From: Cymodocea nodosa
Taxonomy: Eukaryota > Streptophyta > Magnoliopsida > Alismatales > Cymodoceaceae
DNA length: 64,000 bases
Direction of reading: 5' to 3'
Assembly: GCA_036874045.1 (NCBI GenBank)
Contig: CM072339.1
Location: 4,099,501-4,163,500 of the forward strand
In this document: piece after piece, positions 27,701 through 38,504 of the stretch
How positions within the stretch are numbered: position 1 is the stretch's first letter
How the letters are laid out: each line of letters starts with the position of its first letter
The notes under the pieces: model-generated
Seen by the model: the letters and a program-made list of their open reading frames with translations, nothing else
What the model was told of the DNA's origin: nothing
Databases searched by the model: none
Translations under genes and position numbers: made by a program

Positions 27701-30700
27701 AAGTCATACTTGACAATATACAACAGCACATGCCATAAACTAAGATTTTCATGCATAATCAGACATAATATGCAATAATCAACCCACAAATATAATATTT
27801 CTCAATATTAGTCTAGCATGGCAAAGATAATGCACATGCCCACAATAGGATGCAATAATTAATAAAAATGCCATTATTAGGACTAAGTAATAGAATAACT
27901 TACTTAAAAGGGCTTAAATGCAAAATCACTAAAAATCTCTCTTCTTCCCTCTTCTTCCTTCCTATTGCTAGGTCAATGAGGTGAACTCAACACCTTGTTC
28001 ATGTGTAGCTGGCCTCAAAATCAACATGGATAGCAGGATGCCACGTTGCCAACCTTCCTTCCATGCACGACTGGAGCTCCCTTGCATACATGTACACAAA
28101 CACCGGTGCTCCCACTTGCACATGGGATGAAGGTCAACACTAGTTCCACACAGACAACCTCATGATGCATGGGATTGCGTTGCTCACCTTGCATGACACC
28201 TTCAATCACCTCATGTGGACATCGGCACTGGACAACCCTTGACAAAGGAAGATAAATTTGGGGCTGAATGAGGGAAGGAATAATCAACTTCATTACCAGA
28301 AATTAAATCAGGAGGTGAAATGACAATACTGGCCCTTCACCATCCTTACACTCTTCATCATTCCAAGAGAATGCAAGTGAATGGTTTTGGTCTTCTCTTT
28401 CATTTCCTTTGCTTTCCCTCATGATTTTACCCCCTTTCATTGAGATATCAGTTTGCTTTCTCTTGACGTTAACAGCATTCTAATGAAGAAAGGTTGCACA
28501 TGTGAGGAACTCAACTCAATTTTAAGTAGATGAGTTACTTGTTGAACATGATTATTGCAAAGATTGGTAATTCATCATGGGAAGAAAGAATGAGCGGATG
28601 TCAAAGTGGGTCACTAGCTGAAGCAGAGAGAGGATGGAACTTCTGTTGTGTGAAAGGAAAGCAACCTAAAGCTATTGATATGGACACATTACCTTTTATC
28701 TCTTTCTCTCTTGCTTTATCATTAAGGGAATTATTTACTAGCTTACTGAAGTGAATGAAGAGTATTGACTTCTTTGTCTCTAACTGTCCTAAATCCAATT
28801 CACCTTCTCCTATCTATAACTGTTTCTTATGCCCACCTGCCAACGAATCAAAACTTCCCTACCTTAATGCTTCACCTTTGATAATCACATGAACTATAGA
28901 GCTAGAATTCCTAGTGTTGACTAGAGCAAGCAAACATAGATCTAGATATCATATACACCATAGCTCAACTAGAAATTTAATAAAAAGTAGAGGAGCCCCT
29001 ACTCCAAAGGATTAAGCATGCCAAACCTTCTTTTATATATAACAAATCTAGTCTTTCTGGTCACATTAGAATTAAAGCTAGCATCTGATCTGGATAAAAA
29101 GCATGAGTTGAAAGAAATCACACACAATGTAGTCTACCTCACTAGTAGTAGTGGTGGAAGAAAGAATACAGATGAAAGAAGGAATTGATGAATACCAATA
29201 TACTCTTAGCACTTAATCCTTTGAAGCAATAAAGCTAAGGCTGATAAGCAGAATGTATTAAGGGAAGTTAACAAAAGGGTGAACAACCTCACTCACTAAA
29301 TCTAGCCCAAAACACATATTGTTCAACTTGTATAGTGTTAGAATGTCTTGGAGTTTCATCGCTCCTCTTGATATTATCAATGAGTCGGTTACATATCTAT
29401 TAGGTAAGTTTGCCTAAGAAGGGGAGGGTTGCTAAGATGCAAAACTTGGAGAACACTTTCTTTCATGTCTTGGGTTAGATGCCCTACATCAACAAACAAT
29501 GTTGAAGTACAAAAAATAGGTACTCCATGAAAGTCAAGAAAGTGTGCAACATGAAAAAGAAAGATGTACAAAAATCCTGATATTTTTAAAATTTTTTTAT
29601 TAAAAAATTGTGTTTGCTTATAAATAACATTCCTGTTCTAGCTATCTATTATATTCTCCTAAACTTTATTTTCTATTTTTTAATTAATTCATATGAGATT
29701 TTTTAAAAGATATTAGCAACATTATTGGAATAAAAATTTATAATTTACTCTAAAATCTTGTAGTCGATGAAATTTTTAAGTATAGAGATTATGAAAATTC
29801 TCTAGTATCATGCATAATCTTATTAATTTGTGTTTTATGTATGAATTGTAACTTAAATTCTATTTAAATGTAACTTAATAAATATTGAACTATAATCTAG
29901 ATTGAAATATAGTTTGATATATGTTAAAATGTAACTTAGTTTCTATTAAAATATAATCTGAAATATATTAAATTGTAACTTGAATTATATTCAATTGTAA
30001 TTTAGATTTTATTGAAATATAAATTGAATTTTTAATCATTTATCATTATGAGTTTTTTTCATTGATTGTATATGAGTTAAGACTTTTCTCATGTATGCCA
30101 CCATTATATCTCTATCTAATTGATATTTTATGCATGATAATTATCTAGAAAACTTATCTTAGTATTTTTATATACTTATCATAGTTTGTTTTATTTTATT
30201 CTTGATTTTCAAGTTGAAATTTAGAATTTTTTGACTGTTTTTAAAAAAACATTGCATTTCCATTGTTATGATTCTTGATCCTCAACACATTTCCTTTTTC
30301 TAAAGGATTGATCTTTGATATGATTACTGATTTGAATTCTTGCTTTCAACATATTGTATAGAAAAGAAAGATCAACACTTTGCTTGCTCCACTTCAAGCC
30401 TTTCTAGGCCTTGCTTGGATTGCCCACGAAGTGTTGAATGAAAGGGGATCACTCTGTTTGCTTTGTTTTACTTGACTTTTCATGTTGTTTTTTACAGAAT
30501 ATAACATTCTACTTTGACTAGGTTAATAGGAAGTAGTAGTCGGGTAGTGTGGCAGCAAGATGTGTGTATTGTTTGTTATGATTCTGTGGAAAGGAAAGCA
30601 AGGCTACCAAAAATTGTGATGCAGGCAAATGGAACTTGTGGCAGTGACATATGCCTTCCCAACTAGCTTAATTTATGGCATAAGAGGCTGAATTATATTT

Positions 30701-33700
30701 GTGAGATGAAGCAGTGATTTCTGGTAAACCTAAGGCTATTCTGGCCCTAAAGGTGAATTTTGGGAGTGGAAACATAACAGAATTAAAAATTGGACATTAT
30801 GCTTTTCAATGACTGAGGATGTAAACATTGATTCTTTATATGCTATGGAGTAGAAGTGTTGGTTAGCATTCCTGCCCTTCCAAGAGCACGAGTCATGTAT
30901 GTTGACATAGGTCAATCTTCTCCTATATTTATTTCTCATTCACGACATAGCTTTCTTTGGCTTATGCAAATCACTTCAATATAGTCTCTAATGGCTTTGA
31001 GGAACCACTCAATTAATTGACTCAAACCAATTCTTCTTAAAAAGGTTGATCTAGCCAAGATTGTCTAGCTGTGAAAAAACCCTCTTTACAAGGTGTTGAA
31101 GGATCAAGTGTCGTCACAGTAAAGTGAAATAAGGCAAGGATAAGTAACAAGGGTGTGCTAACTGCTGATGTAAAAGTAGCACATGCGCCTATAGATATGG
31201 ATAAACTGTCTATGGAGAAGGTAGTGATGCCTTGTTGATAAGGATAAAACTTATGTAGTACTAAGTTAATGATGATAATACCCTTTGCAATGCTTCATGG
31301 ATCTTATGAAGGGGATTTGTAGGTATCAAAACATAAAAGTATAAGATGTGTTTGACATCCTGCACCTTCTATTTATGATATCTACTTTCGACTGTGCCAT
31401 GGTGAGAGTTGATTGCCATGAGGTAATTTCTGCCCTGGGAAGGAGATTTTGTGGCTGGCATTGAAATGGGAGAAAGGAGAAGGGAATCTATTTGATAGGT
31501 TTGTCACAGCCATGTAAACAGGAGCATGGAAGAGTAGAAGTTAAGGCTTTTGAAATTTTTAACAAGACTGCTGCTTAAAAAAGGCTCTGTTATGCAAATG
31601 GTTATGATGCTACAGAGGAATAATCCCTTGATATGATAAGAATCCTACATTTTCTAGACCAGATGGGATCTGGTAATTGTCACACCATGTTCCTTAACCC
31701 GGGAGATTTTTGAATGTTGTCTTAGGACTACTTAGGGGAGGATTGAGTGCCCAACACTTGCTCCTGCTGACTCGTCACCTGTTGGATCATTTGGAACACA
31801 ACAGCTGGATCCCCATGGACAAAAAGTCCTCCTTGGAGGAGATTACTCTAAGGACTAAATTTATTTTTTTATTGTTGAAATAAAGCTTAAATTGTGTAGT
31901 CTTTTTTTTTTTTTTTTGACTGAGCTTTTCTATCAGTTAATTTTACCATGGATGTACATTATTTTATTAATGACATTCAAGCTGCCTTTACTCAAAAAAT
32001 GTTGCTTTATTGTGACCTATTGGTTACATGTTCAAATGCTAGGAAATAGCCTCTCCCTTTATGTTAAGGTTGCATGCACTTGGACGTTCCTCAAATCTCA
32101 CAATAGTGAAAGCCTCATATACTAACTTTGCCAAAGAAGTATATCTTTTGAATTATGAAATTACTTGATTATGCTTTCTCTCTGACAACTAAAACCTTTG
32201 AATCATAGGGAACCCTATTTTTTGAGAGAATGGATGAAGATGTCCTTGATAGCATAAGATCACAATTACAGGTTAGTTGACATTTTTTTTAAGATACACA
32301 TGTATTTTATGATAAATCTTTTACTCACATGATTCATGAATTTATTTCATTGAATTTCAATCTCATTTCATAACAGAAATTTGGCATTGTAATTTTTCTC
32401 ACTCTTTCAAAAATTCCACATTCCGTAACAGAAGTGCAGATTATATGCCAATAATTAGGTTTTTTGAAAGATCAAATCAAGAAAAAATATATATAATTAA
32501 AGCCAAAAATAACAATTGACAATTCTACACCCTCTCGCAATTGAGTTAAAAGCAGAACATAACCACAACTGGATTTTAGCTAGCAAAATTGGATCAGATA
32601 TAGAGATGTTTCACAAGCATATGGAATATTATAATTTCTGGTCTTCCACAACCTTTTTTAGGTGAAATTAAAAGCGACAGATGCATACCAAATTTTATTT
32701 GGTTAGAACTAAACACTGAAAAATATTTAAACTTGCATAATTTAGAGGAGATTTACTAATTGATGGAATCATGGAAATGGATTAAAAAAAGATTCATGTG
32801 GTCAACTTCACGATGTCCACAGTGAAATTAGATTGATTATTGTTTTTGGTGGTGGTAACCAATTTCTAATTTTTGTTTTTGTTCCTTCTGCAGATTGAGC
32901 CATTTTTTCAATCTTGGTGGGACTTTTGTTTCATTTATTGGATAATACTTATTTTATTAATGAGAATTATCCTATTCATTCTTCAATGCAATAGATCTTA
33001 GTTGGAATGAAGGACTTCCGAAGTCCATGTACCACCATCAAACAATATATAGAGAAAGGGGAATCAATAAGACTATTCTTGTTCCGCCACCACTCAACTA
33101 AATTTTCTTTTATAGTTAGAAGAGTAGAGACTATGGCTTAGATTGTTACTGTTGTTGTATAGTTAGAAGAGAAGAGACTTGTCACGTTAGTTTCATAAAG
33201 AAGATCCTTCTATCACCTTTAACTGGTCATAGTATGTGATCTATTGAGGAGGCTCAATTGAGATAGCAATTCGTACACTAATTGAAGGTCTACCACTATA
33301 GAGCACTGCCATTTAATGCCTCATGAAGGGGTGGAGGTGATATCATGCCTATGATGTGCCTATAATAGCATGCATGTGGCCACCACAATATTCCTATCAT
33401 CGAGTTGGTTGTGTAAAAACATATTTATTCTTAGTCCAGTCCTCCTATCATAGTATAGCTGATGGAGAAGACACAGTCCAAGGGCCAAACAAGGGATTGT
33501 CTCCAACTTCATGATTGTTCAAATTTGAATTCTATGTTCTACTATAATCATTGATTAAAGAAACCCCATCAACATGGTTGAATTCCTCTAATCCATTTAA
33601 GATGGATAGATCATGCCTAGATGGCAATCTGGCTTGACTTGAATGGATATTTGGTATGTAGATATGGGATTATGGTAGATTAGTTCGAATGCCATCTTCT

Positions 33701-36700
33701 CTAGTTTGTGTGATGTCCATGGTTCAACCATCGATTCATTTAGGTGATCCAACTAAACCCTAATAACACTTTTGACCTTAAAAAAATACATGTGTATCTT
33801 AAAAAAAATTTGTTAAAGGGAGTCTACATTCATAAAAGAACTTGGTAAGCACACTTGTGCTACCTTTAGAAGTCTACGATTAGTGTCCAATAAAAGTCTT
33901 TTTGAAATAGTTTATTATGTTGTTTGAGATCTTAGCCGCATGTCTTCCATTCTAAATTACAAATATCATGTAGTCTTTATTGATGATTATTCTTGCATTT
34001 TTGGGTATTTACGTTGAAAGATCATCTTTGTATTGTTATGTAATAAATCAATTTTTGGCTGAAATAAAAATCATTTTTTTGTCTCCAAAAAGTTTATGTA
34101 AAATGAGTTGTGATCTATGTGCTCTCTTGGCATTTTACATCAAAACACCTGTCCATATACCTTGTAATAAAATGGTGTGATAAAAAAGAAACATAGATAT
34201 ATCGTTGATGTTGCTTGCATTATTATGTTATAGATGGAGGTACCTAAGTATCTTTGGTATGATGTTTTTACTACTTTCTTGATAAATTGAGTGCCATCAA
34301 CACCTTTAAGGGGGTGGTTCTTCTCCATTGCCTTAAATTGGAAATTGAAATATTTCCCTAACAGGTTTTTCAATGTGTTACTTTTGTCAAATACTTCTTG
34401 GGTATTGACAAGTTTTCTCTCAGGTTTATTAAATGTGTCTTTATTGGTACTTTAGTGCATAAAAAGGGTACTACCTTTTTCATCATCCAAGTCAAATACT
34501 ATGGCTCTGTGCATGTAACTTCCTTTGAATCCTAGTTCTACTTTAACACCTTAAGCCAAGTTGATTCCTTCCTTTTACTTGTTCCTATTCAAATAGGGGA
34601 TGAAAACTAATCTCAAGTGCCTTTAGAGAATAGCTTATCTATTTAGGACACCTAGGAACAACCATTGCAAGTATATCAATGTTACCAATAGTCACCTTTG
34701 CTACTGTCCTCTTCAACCATGTCTACAGATCAACCAACCAATATCACCACTTCCAACATAGACCTCCTAATTGCATTATAGAAGGGTAAAATAATATGTA
34801 CATCTCATCCTTTGTCCAATTTTGTTTCTTATGATAATTTTAATCCTACATTCTATATTTTTGCTTTGTCCATTTTCTCTTAGGAATTATTAAGAGGTAC
34901 TACAAATACCACATTGGAAAGCAATGATGGATGAGATGGAAGCATTGAAATTTCAGGGTATGTGGGATCTTGTGCCTTGTCTTGAAGGTGCTAGTATTGT
35001 TTCCTGTAGATGGGTTTACACTATTAAGCACAAACTAATTGGGATGGTTGACCATTACAAGGCTTATTTGATAACTCATGGTTTCTCACAAACATATAGA
35101 GTAGACAATGTAGAGACATTCTCACTAGTGGCATGTTTGAATTCCATTCAAGTACTTCTTTCTATTATAGTTAACCAGTCTTGGCAGATCTTCTAGTTAG
35201 ACATCAAAAATGCTTTTCTCTGTGATGATCTAGTTGAGTAGATACTTATGAATTAATTTCTTAGGTATGTTGCTTAGAGAGGGACCCAGGTTTGCATACT
35301 TAGGAAGGTGATTTATGGACTTAAGCAAAGCCTTCAAGTTTGGTTTGATAAATTTAATAAGCTCACTTGTGATGATAGTTTCCATAGATGTGTTGATTAT
35401 TTTATAATCTATATGAAGAAAACTATTGAATGTGTTGTACTTTTAGTTTATGTAGATGATATCTTATTTATAGGAAGTGATTTAGTAGTTATTGTAAAAA
35501 CAAAGCAATACTTAAATAGACACTTTGTTACAAAGAATATGGAGAAGTTAAGATGTTTCTTGCTCCAAAGTGGTTGCTAATTGGAGGGAAGAGTGAAATA
35601 GCATCTAAGGGCAACAAACAAAAGAGTCACATGCCAACATGGTAGAGAAGGAGATGGCAACAACTAGTAAAAGGTGTCTAGGGTTGAGGTCCAATGAGAC
35701 TATGGAAAAGATGATGGTGGAAGTAGATTGTATTTAATCACATAATATAAAAACTCTATTTATAGTGACTACACAAGGAAGATTAACACATTTTAAACAA
35801 TGTGGGCTAAACCCACACATTCACCTAGTACAACAATATTTTATTTTCTAACACTCCTCAAGTTGAAGTATCTAATTTGCAATAGACTTATACATAAAAA
35901 AACTAGAATAAAATAAATAAAGAGATACGTGACATGAAAAAATAACTAGAAGTAGAAGCAAGATTATGCAAATTAGAAAAATAGTCAATTCTAGTTGACC
36001 ACACTAAAATAGGTGTAGACATTAATACTTTGTTGATATCGTTAAATTTAGTCAACATACATATACTTGTACATACTAAGACTTGCACACATACTTCTAT
36101 ATCACTAACACAAACATCATCAATCATCTAATAAAAGTGTGGACTATTAACTTGAGGTATTCTATAAATTCCATATCTCATCGAAAATACATAACTTTGA
36201 TGGAGCAACATTGCTATAACATCGACACTCACACGAGAAGAATATAAGTAATTGGTTGGAGATTGACGATGAAGTATTAAACTTTCTTTTGTCTTTTTCT
36301 TTTTTGTCTCCTCCTTTTTTTGTTTTGTAATTTAAACTTCCACCATATATATATATATATTCTTCCTCTCATTCATCATCCTCTATTTCTCCCTCCCTTT
36401 TCTTTTACAAGGTTTAATTGCCCATCTTGAAATGAGTAAACCCTGTTAAGGCCCACTAAGCCCACCTAAGGAATGGGACCCAATTGTCACCACAATTTTT
36501 TTTCTTTTTCTTCTCTTCTCTTTTTTTCCTCTCTCTTCTTTTCCATGTTCCACTTTCTTTATCTATTTGTCTTCCCTTTTGCAACCTTAGTGGCTGTAGG
36601 TAGCACAACATCTTGAAGTAGCTTCCACAACAATGATGAGGAGACAAGCATTAGGCAATAGGAGGTTGCAAAGTCAGTGAGACAAGAGCCACACAAGCAG

Positions 36701-38504
36701 CAAGAGGAGGAAATCTTTGTGGTTGGCCTTTGCTACCATAACATTAAGTCCTAGAGGAGGTGGATGGGGATGATAGTTCAAAACTTGAGAGTAGTGGTAG
36801 GATCCTTGGAGGTGGTGATGTTGGTAGCAACAACTCTACTAGCGAGAAGCACATAAGTTTATGTGAGCTTGAGGGTGAGACACCTTAGGAATTAAAATGT
36901 CATGGATATTGAGACATGGTAGATGAGAGCAGAGGGGGACTAGTGGGAGAGATCGTCAAGAGGGGAATTAGAGAGGAGTTGATAATTAGGATTTTTGAGG
37001 GGAGATGACAAAAATGTTGGTTGGGAGGGAGGAGAGTGACATTTAGGGATTCACTCCTCCCTAAGCTAAAACTTTTACAATTTTAGACTCAAAATCCAAT
37101 ATTCTGATACCATGTGAAAAAAATAACAATGGAAGTAAATTGCATTCAATAATATAATATAAGGTTTCTATTTATAGAGACCATACAAGGAAGACCAATA
37201 CATCTTAAGTAATGTAAGACTAAATCCACACACACCTAATACAATAATATTCTATTCTCTAACAAAGTCACAAGGCATGTTGAAGTTTAGATTTGTGCAA
37301 TTGAAGTGATAAACAGCTATGTAGTCACTGTCATTGTATGCTTGAGTTTTGGTATAAGGATTTTGGAAATGTAATTGGATATTTTAAGAACTATTGCGAA
37401 TTTAACCTGAAGAAAAAAAAAACAAGACACAAAATTTCAATATCAAAAACTATATATAAGATTTTACATAAATGAGATACAGCATGTGCCTTGCCATTAA
37501 GATGTTTGTCTCTCTATGTACATACGAACCATTTTTCTGTTTGAATGTTGGAGCCTTTCCTGTTCCTTTTATCAAGAATAACAACAATCCCAATCATAAT
37601 TTAGCTTTTGTCAAAAAAGGAAATTTTCTAAAATGAATTTCCAATTGCACACCATAGTTTCAATTTTTTGCAAATGTAGCTTTTATATTTCAATTAAAAT
37701 CCAGTGTTTTTTAAAAAGTTTATGAAAAGCTATGAAATCTCTGTCCTATGTTCCAAGATTGGCATCATAACTTTTTATATTTACAAAAAATCATTCAAAA
37801 GGTTATAAGCGGCATTACTTTCCATTAAGGTAACTTTTCTGAAAAAGCATTGATGCTAACCATACTTTCAAATGCAGTCTAAGAAGTACATTATTGGAAC
37901 TTGGATTAGAATGCCAAACGGCCTTTTATGTCTTTTCACTTTCAGAGGAACATGAAGGAAAGTCATCTATATTGATATAAAAAAGATCAAATAATGGGTA
38001 CATCAAGCATTCAATTAGTTTTGTATTATCTAATATCTATCAACATATCCTCAAAAATTCTATCATGCTTCAAAAATTCTATGTTCTGTTGTCCTTTTTA
38101 GCGTATGCTGCATTGCCTTCAATCAGGTATTCTGGTGGAACAAGTTGTTCCAGCCATACCTGATCAATAATTATTGTGCCATCAATAATTATTAATATCA
38201 ACACTTACGTACCTTTTTTTCAAAAAAAAAACCTAAGCCCAGCATTTTATTATTTTGGAAAACATAACTTGAGTGCCCAAATACCTGATGTCTTGACTGT
38301 GATACTAGAACATTAGTTTTAGAAGTAAAACATATTGTAGTTATGTGCAGTAATGTGTTTCAATTGTTTTCTTAGGTGGTTTTTTTCTTATGATGTTGGC
38401 AGGCTTTAGAAAAAAAGTATGAGGATCAAACTGGTATGCCAAGCCCTGAGAGCATAGATAATTACAGAAGAAAAATAGTGGCTGTGGGTTTTGCAAAGCG
38501 ATAA
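12565..38504 (+). CDS. PDF1B: Peptide deformylase 1B, chloroplastic (six exons)
   Basis: The enzyme removes the N-formyl group from methionine of proteins newly made in plastids (and in some plants mitochondria), ahead of methionine aminopeptidase. Joined exons 12565-12781, 12878-13016, 18718-18910, 24359-24469, 32209-32271 and 38403-38504 give an uninterrupted 274-residue protein with consistent GT-AG phases. Residues 1 to about 65 are rich in Arg, Ser, Pro and Ala with few acidic residues, as in a transit peptide. All three deformylase motifs are present: GIGLSAPQ (122-129), EGCLS (170-174, metal ligand Cys172) and HEFDH (214-218, ligands His214 and His218, catalytic Glu215). The C-terminal Lys-rich tail is typical of plant PDF1B. 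The ATG at 12565 has a good context (AAAATGG); the frame is open upstream to 12499 but without an ATG. Four introns of 5.4-7.7 kb filled with transposon remains stretch an 825-bp coding sequence over 26 kb. Confidence 0.95.
12815..12841. repeat. T14-G13 homopolymer junction in PDF1B intron 1
   Basis: Fourteen T (12815-12828) run directly into thirteen G (12829-12841), inside a 96-bp intron (12782-12877). Homopolymer counts may be affected by sequencing error. Confidence 0.9.
12878..13016 (+). CDS. PDF1B: PDF1B exon 2
   Basis: Codons 73 (last two bases) to 119 (first two). It encodes the segment [10 protein letters not shown] to M-F-D-V-M-Y that starts the deformylase fold. Acceptor TTTTAG, donor GTGAGC. 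The split Lys codon is completed by A at 18718. Confidence 0.93.
13370..13680. repeat. 61-bp tandem repeat in PDF1B intron 2
   Basis: CTCTGTC recurs at 13404, 13466, 13526 and 13587, a 60-62 bp period. Each unit holds a GGTAT-type motif, a CGTTTGG-like core and a second GTATG motif followed by AAAT, ending near GCTCTAGG; a fifth, diverged unit follows to about 13680. The core motif resembles the repeats at 11830-12085. Confidence 0.8.
13905..17258 (-). pseudogene. Ty1/copia gag-pol remnant, antisense in PDF1B intron 2
   Basis: Read on the minus strand from an ATG at 17258-17256, the order is: gag start with [17 protein letters not shown]; the UBN2-type gag core at 16976-16716; a zinc knuckle with C-E-Y-C-G-K-A-N-H (near 16534-16499); a pre-integrase region with N-L-L-S-I-S (16126-15929); degraded integrase; the reverse transcriptase box [10 protein letters not shown] (about 14140-14110); and the start of RNase H with D-R-K-S-M-F-G-Y-C, stopping after G-N-L-V-T near 13905. 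Many stops and frameshifts are present. No LTR pair was found, so it seems truncated at both ends. Confidence 0.85.
17259..18717. other. PDF1B intron 2, remainder
   Basis: No coding sequence recognised. The part next to the antisense copia (17259-17600) may be its untranslated leader. The last 60 bp form a T-rich tract ending in TTTTCAG before exon 3. Confidence 0.5.
18718..18910 (+). CDS. PDF1B: PDF1B exon 3 (motifs 1 and 2)
   Basis: Codons 119 (last base) to 183. Contains [10 protein letters not shown] and EGCLSFPG, that is, the substrate-binding loop and the metal-ligand Cys172. Acceptor TTTTCAG, donor GAG|GTAAGT, phase 0. Confidence 0.96.
19392..21108 (+). mobile_element. Small LTR element without recognisable pol (intron 3)
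   Basis: Two direct repeats of about 131 bp, 19392-19523 and 20978-21108, start TGTTAG-GTTACATGTGG and share ATGTAGCCT-TATA-ATAAA and GAATCAATT-AATCTTC. After the left copy comes TGGTATCAAAGTTTAGG (from 19526), a primer-binding site for initiator tRNA-Met as in copia elements. The right copy is preceded by a purine run with GAGGGGTTGGGGG. The 1.45-kb interior has no pol; a frame at 19788-20072 starts with a Ser-rich stretch but has no ATG. It looks like a TRIM or other short non-autonomous LTR element. I found no clear target duplication; the LTR outer ends may extend slightly further left. Confidence 0.72.
21160..22714 (+). pseudogene. Ty1/copia reverse transcriptase-RNase H remnant (intron 3)
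   Basis: On the + strand with frame jumps: L-D-V-K-N-A-F-L (near 21440), [10 protein letters not shown] near 21560, a decayed Y-V-D-D box (M-Y-V-G-D-I-L, near 21735), F-V-T-K-D-M (near 21810), R-Y-A-L-D-L-L, then RNase H with G-L-I-Y-R-K-H-G and T-S-G-Y-C-T-Y-V-G (22165-22356), and N-E-R-I-M-H-I near 22600. Gag, integrase and the 5' end are missing. It runs directly into a probable LTR at 22715. Confidence 0.82.
22715..23990 (+). mobile_element. Probable 3' LTR following the intron 3 copia fragment
   Basis: A purine-rich ATAAGAGGAT is followed by TGTGCTAGAAAAATCC (22715), where the pol frame ends, as expected for a polypurine tract and LTR start. Downstream are TTAATGATGCAAAACTTATTG, as in SIRE-type LTRs, and CCACTATAAATTCC with a TATA-like box near 23788. 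The right end is not defined and no second copy was found. GTATACC-type repeats occur at 23130-23330. Confidence 0.5.
24359..24469 (+). CDS. PDF1B: PDF1B exon 4 (motif 3, HEFDH)
   Basis: Codons 184-220. Contains [14 protein letters not shown] with the two metal-binding His and the catalytic Glu. Acceptor TTGCAG; the donor GTCTTC is a weak match to the consensus. Confidence 0.95.
24790..25760 (+). pseudogene. RTE-type LINE reverse transcriptase fragment (intron 4)
   Basis: The + strand encodes, with stops and shifts, [23 protein letters not shown], the catalytic box M-L-F-A-D-D-I-A-L (near 25000-25026), [19 protein letters not shown] (25305-25360), M-L-R-W-M-C, and [16 protein letters not shown] (25520-25565). 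This is the C-terminal half of the common plant RTE-clade LINE protein. The region ends in CATTATCATTATTGTCA, a tail of the simple-repeat type seen at RTE 3' ends. The 5' end is missing, as expected for LINE insertions. Confidence 0.85.
25850..26697 (+). mobile_element. Copia pol tail and probable LTR (intron 4)
   Basis: Up to 26050 the + strand resembles the end of a copia RNase H frame (F-N-V-Y-A-S-F-type phrase near 26010), followed by TTTTGAGGGATAG and TGTTGGTATATGGTATG at 26051. The putative LTR holds a TATA-like GATATAAAAGG near 26490 and could end at about 26697 in CACACA. No second copy or target duplication was identified, so this call is tentative. Confidence 0.45.
26698..29842. other. 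PDF1B intron 4, unassigned middle part
   Basis: No domain recognised on either strand. Open frames such as 28021-28293 (minus) and 28530-28754 (plus) have no recognisable similarity. The segment 26740-27450 reads like an LTR or leader of an unrecognised retroelement, which I cannot support further. Confidence 0.35.
29843..30030. repeat. 22-24 bp minisatellite in PDF1B intron 4
   Basis: About eight consecutive units of the form ATGTAACTTAGTTTCTATTAA repeat head to tail, with unit length 18-24 bp and mostly A/T changes. Confidence 0.8.
30031..32208. other. PDF1B intron 4, 3' part, no gene recognised
   Basis: Nothing coding is recognised. A T-run of about 17 lies at 31900-31917. Exon 5 follows after CATAG (acceptor at 32207-32208). 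Confidence 0.45.
32209..32271 (+). CDS. PDF1B: PDF1B exon 5 (21 codons)
   Basis: Codons 221-241, encoding [17 protein letters not shown] 63-bp exon between introns of 7.7 and 6.1 kb; phase 0 at both ends. Acceptor CATAG, donor CAG|GTTAGT. Confidence 0.94.
32272..33839. other. PDF1B intron 5, 5' part
   Basis: No gene, domain or clear repeat recognised on either strand. Composition is ordinary intronic AT-rich sequence. Confidence 0.45.
33840..35580 (+). pseudogene. Ty1/copia integrase-reverse transcriptase remnant (intron 5)
   Basis: Sense-strand remnants in copia order: V-V-F-I-D-D-Y-S of the integrase core (near 33970), N-G-V-I-K-K-K-H-R (near 34170), then after a heavily decayed linker the reverse transcriptase start M-M-D-E-M-E-A-L-K (34924), [27 protein letters not shown] (35310-35345), and the catalytic [12 protein letters not shown] (about 35446-35480), ending near [10 protein letters not shown]. 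The stops and missing gag and RNase H show an old fragment. It ends about 120 bp before the small LTR element at 35701. Confidence 0.85.
35701..37264 (-). mobile_element. Small non-autonomous LTR element (TRIM-like), antisense, intron 5
   Basis: Direct repeats 35701-35853 (153 bp) and 37113-37264 (152 bp) are the LTRs; the right one begins TGTGAAAA and ends CTCTAACA on the + strand, so its minus-strand form is TGTTAGAG...TTCACA. Just inside the 5' LTR (minus orientation) is TGGTATCAGAATA (37112-37100), an initiator-tRNA primer-binding site. Inside the 3' LTR is CTTCAACTTGAGGAG on the minus strand (35868-35854), a polypurine-type tract. The interior of about 1.26 kb has no gag or pol. The left LTR has TA instead of TG at its edge, and the flanks (GAGAC and AAGTC) do not form a clear target duplication. 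Confidence 0.85.
37265..38402. other. PDF1B intron 5, 3' part
   Basis: No gene recognised. Ends in a T-rich stretch and TTGGCAG before exon 6. Confidence 0.45.
38403..38504 (+). CDS. PDF1B: PDF1B exon 6 (C-terminus and stop)
   Basis: Codons 242-274 and TAA (38502-38504). Encodes the charged C-terminal tail [11 protein letters not shown] to V-G-F-A-K-R, characteristic of plant PDF1B. Acceptor TTGGCAG. Confidence 0.95.
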   Translation, partial: ALEKKYEDQTGMPSPESIDNYRRKIVAVGFAKR

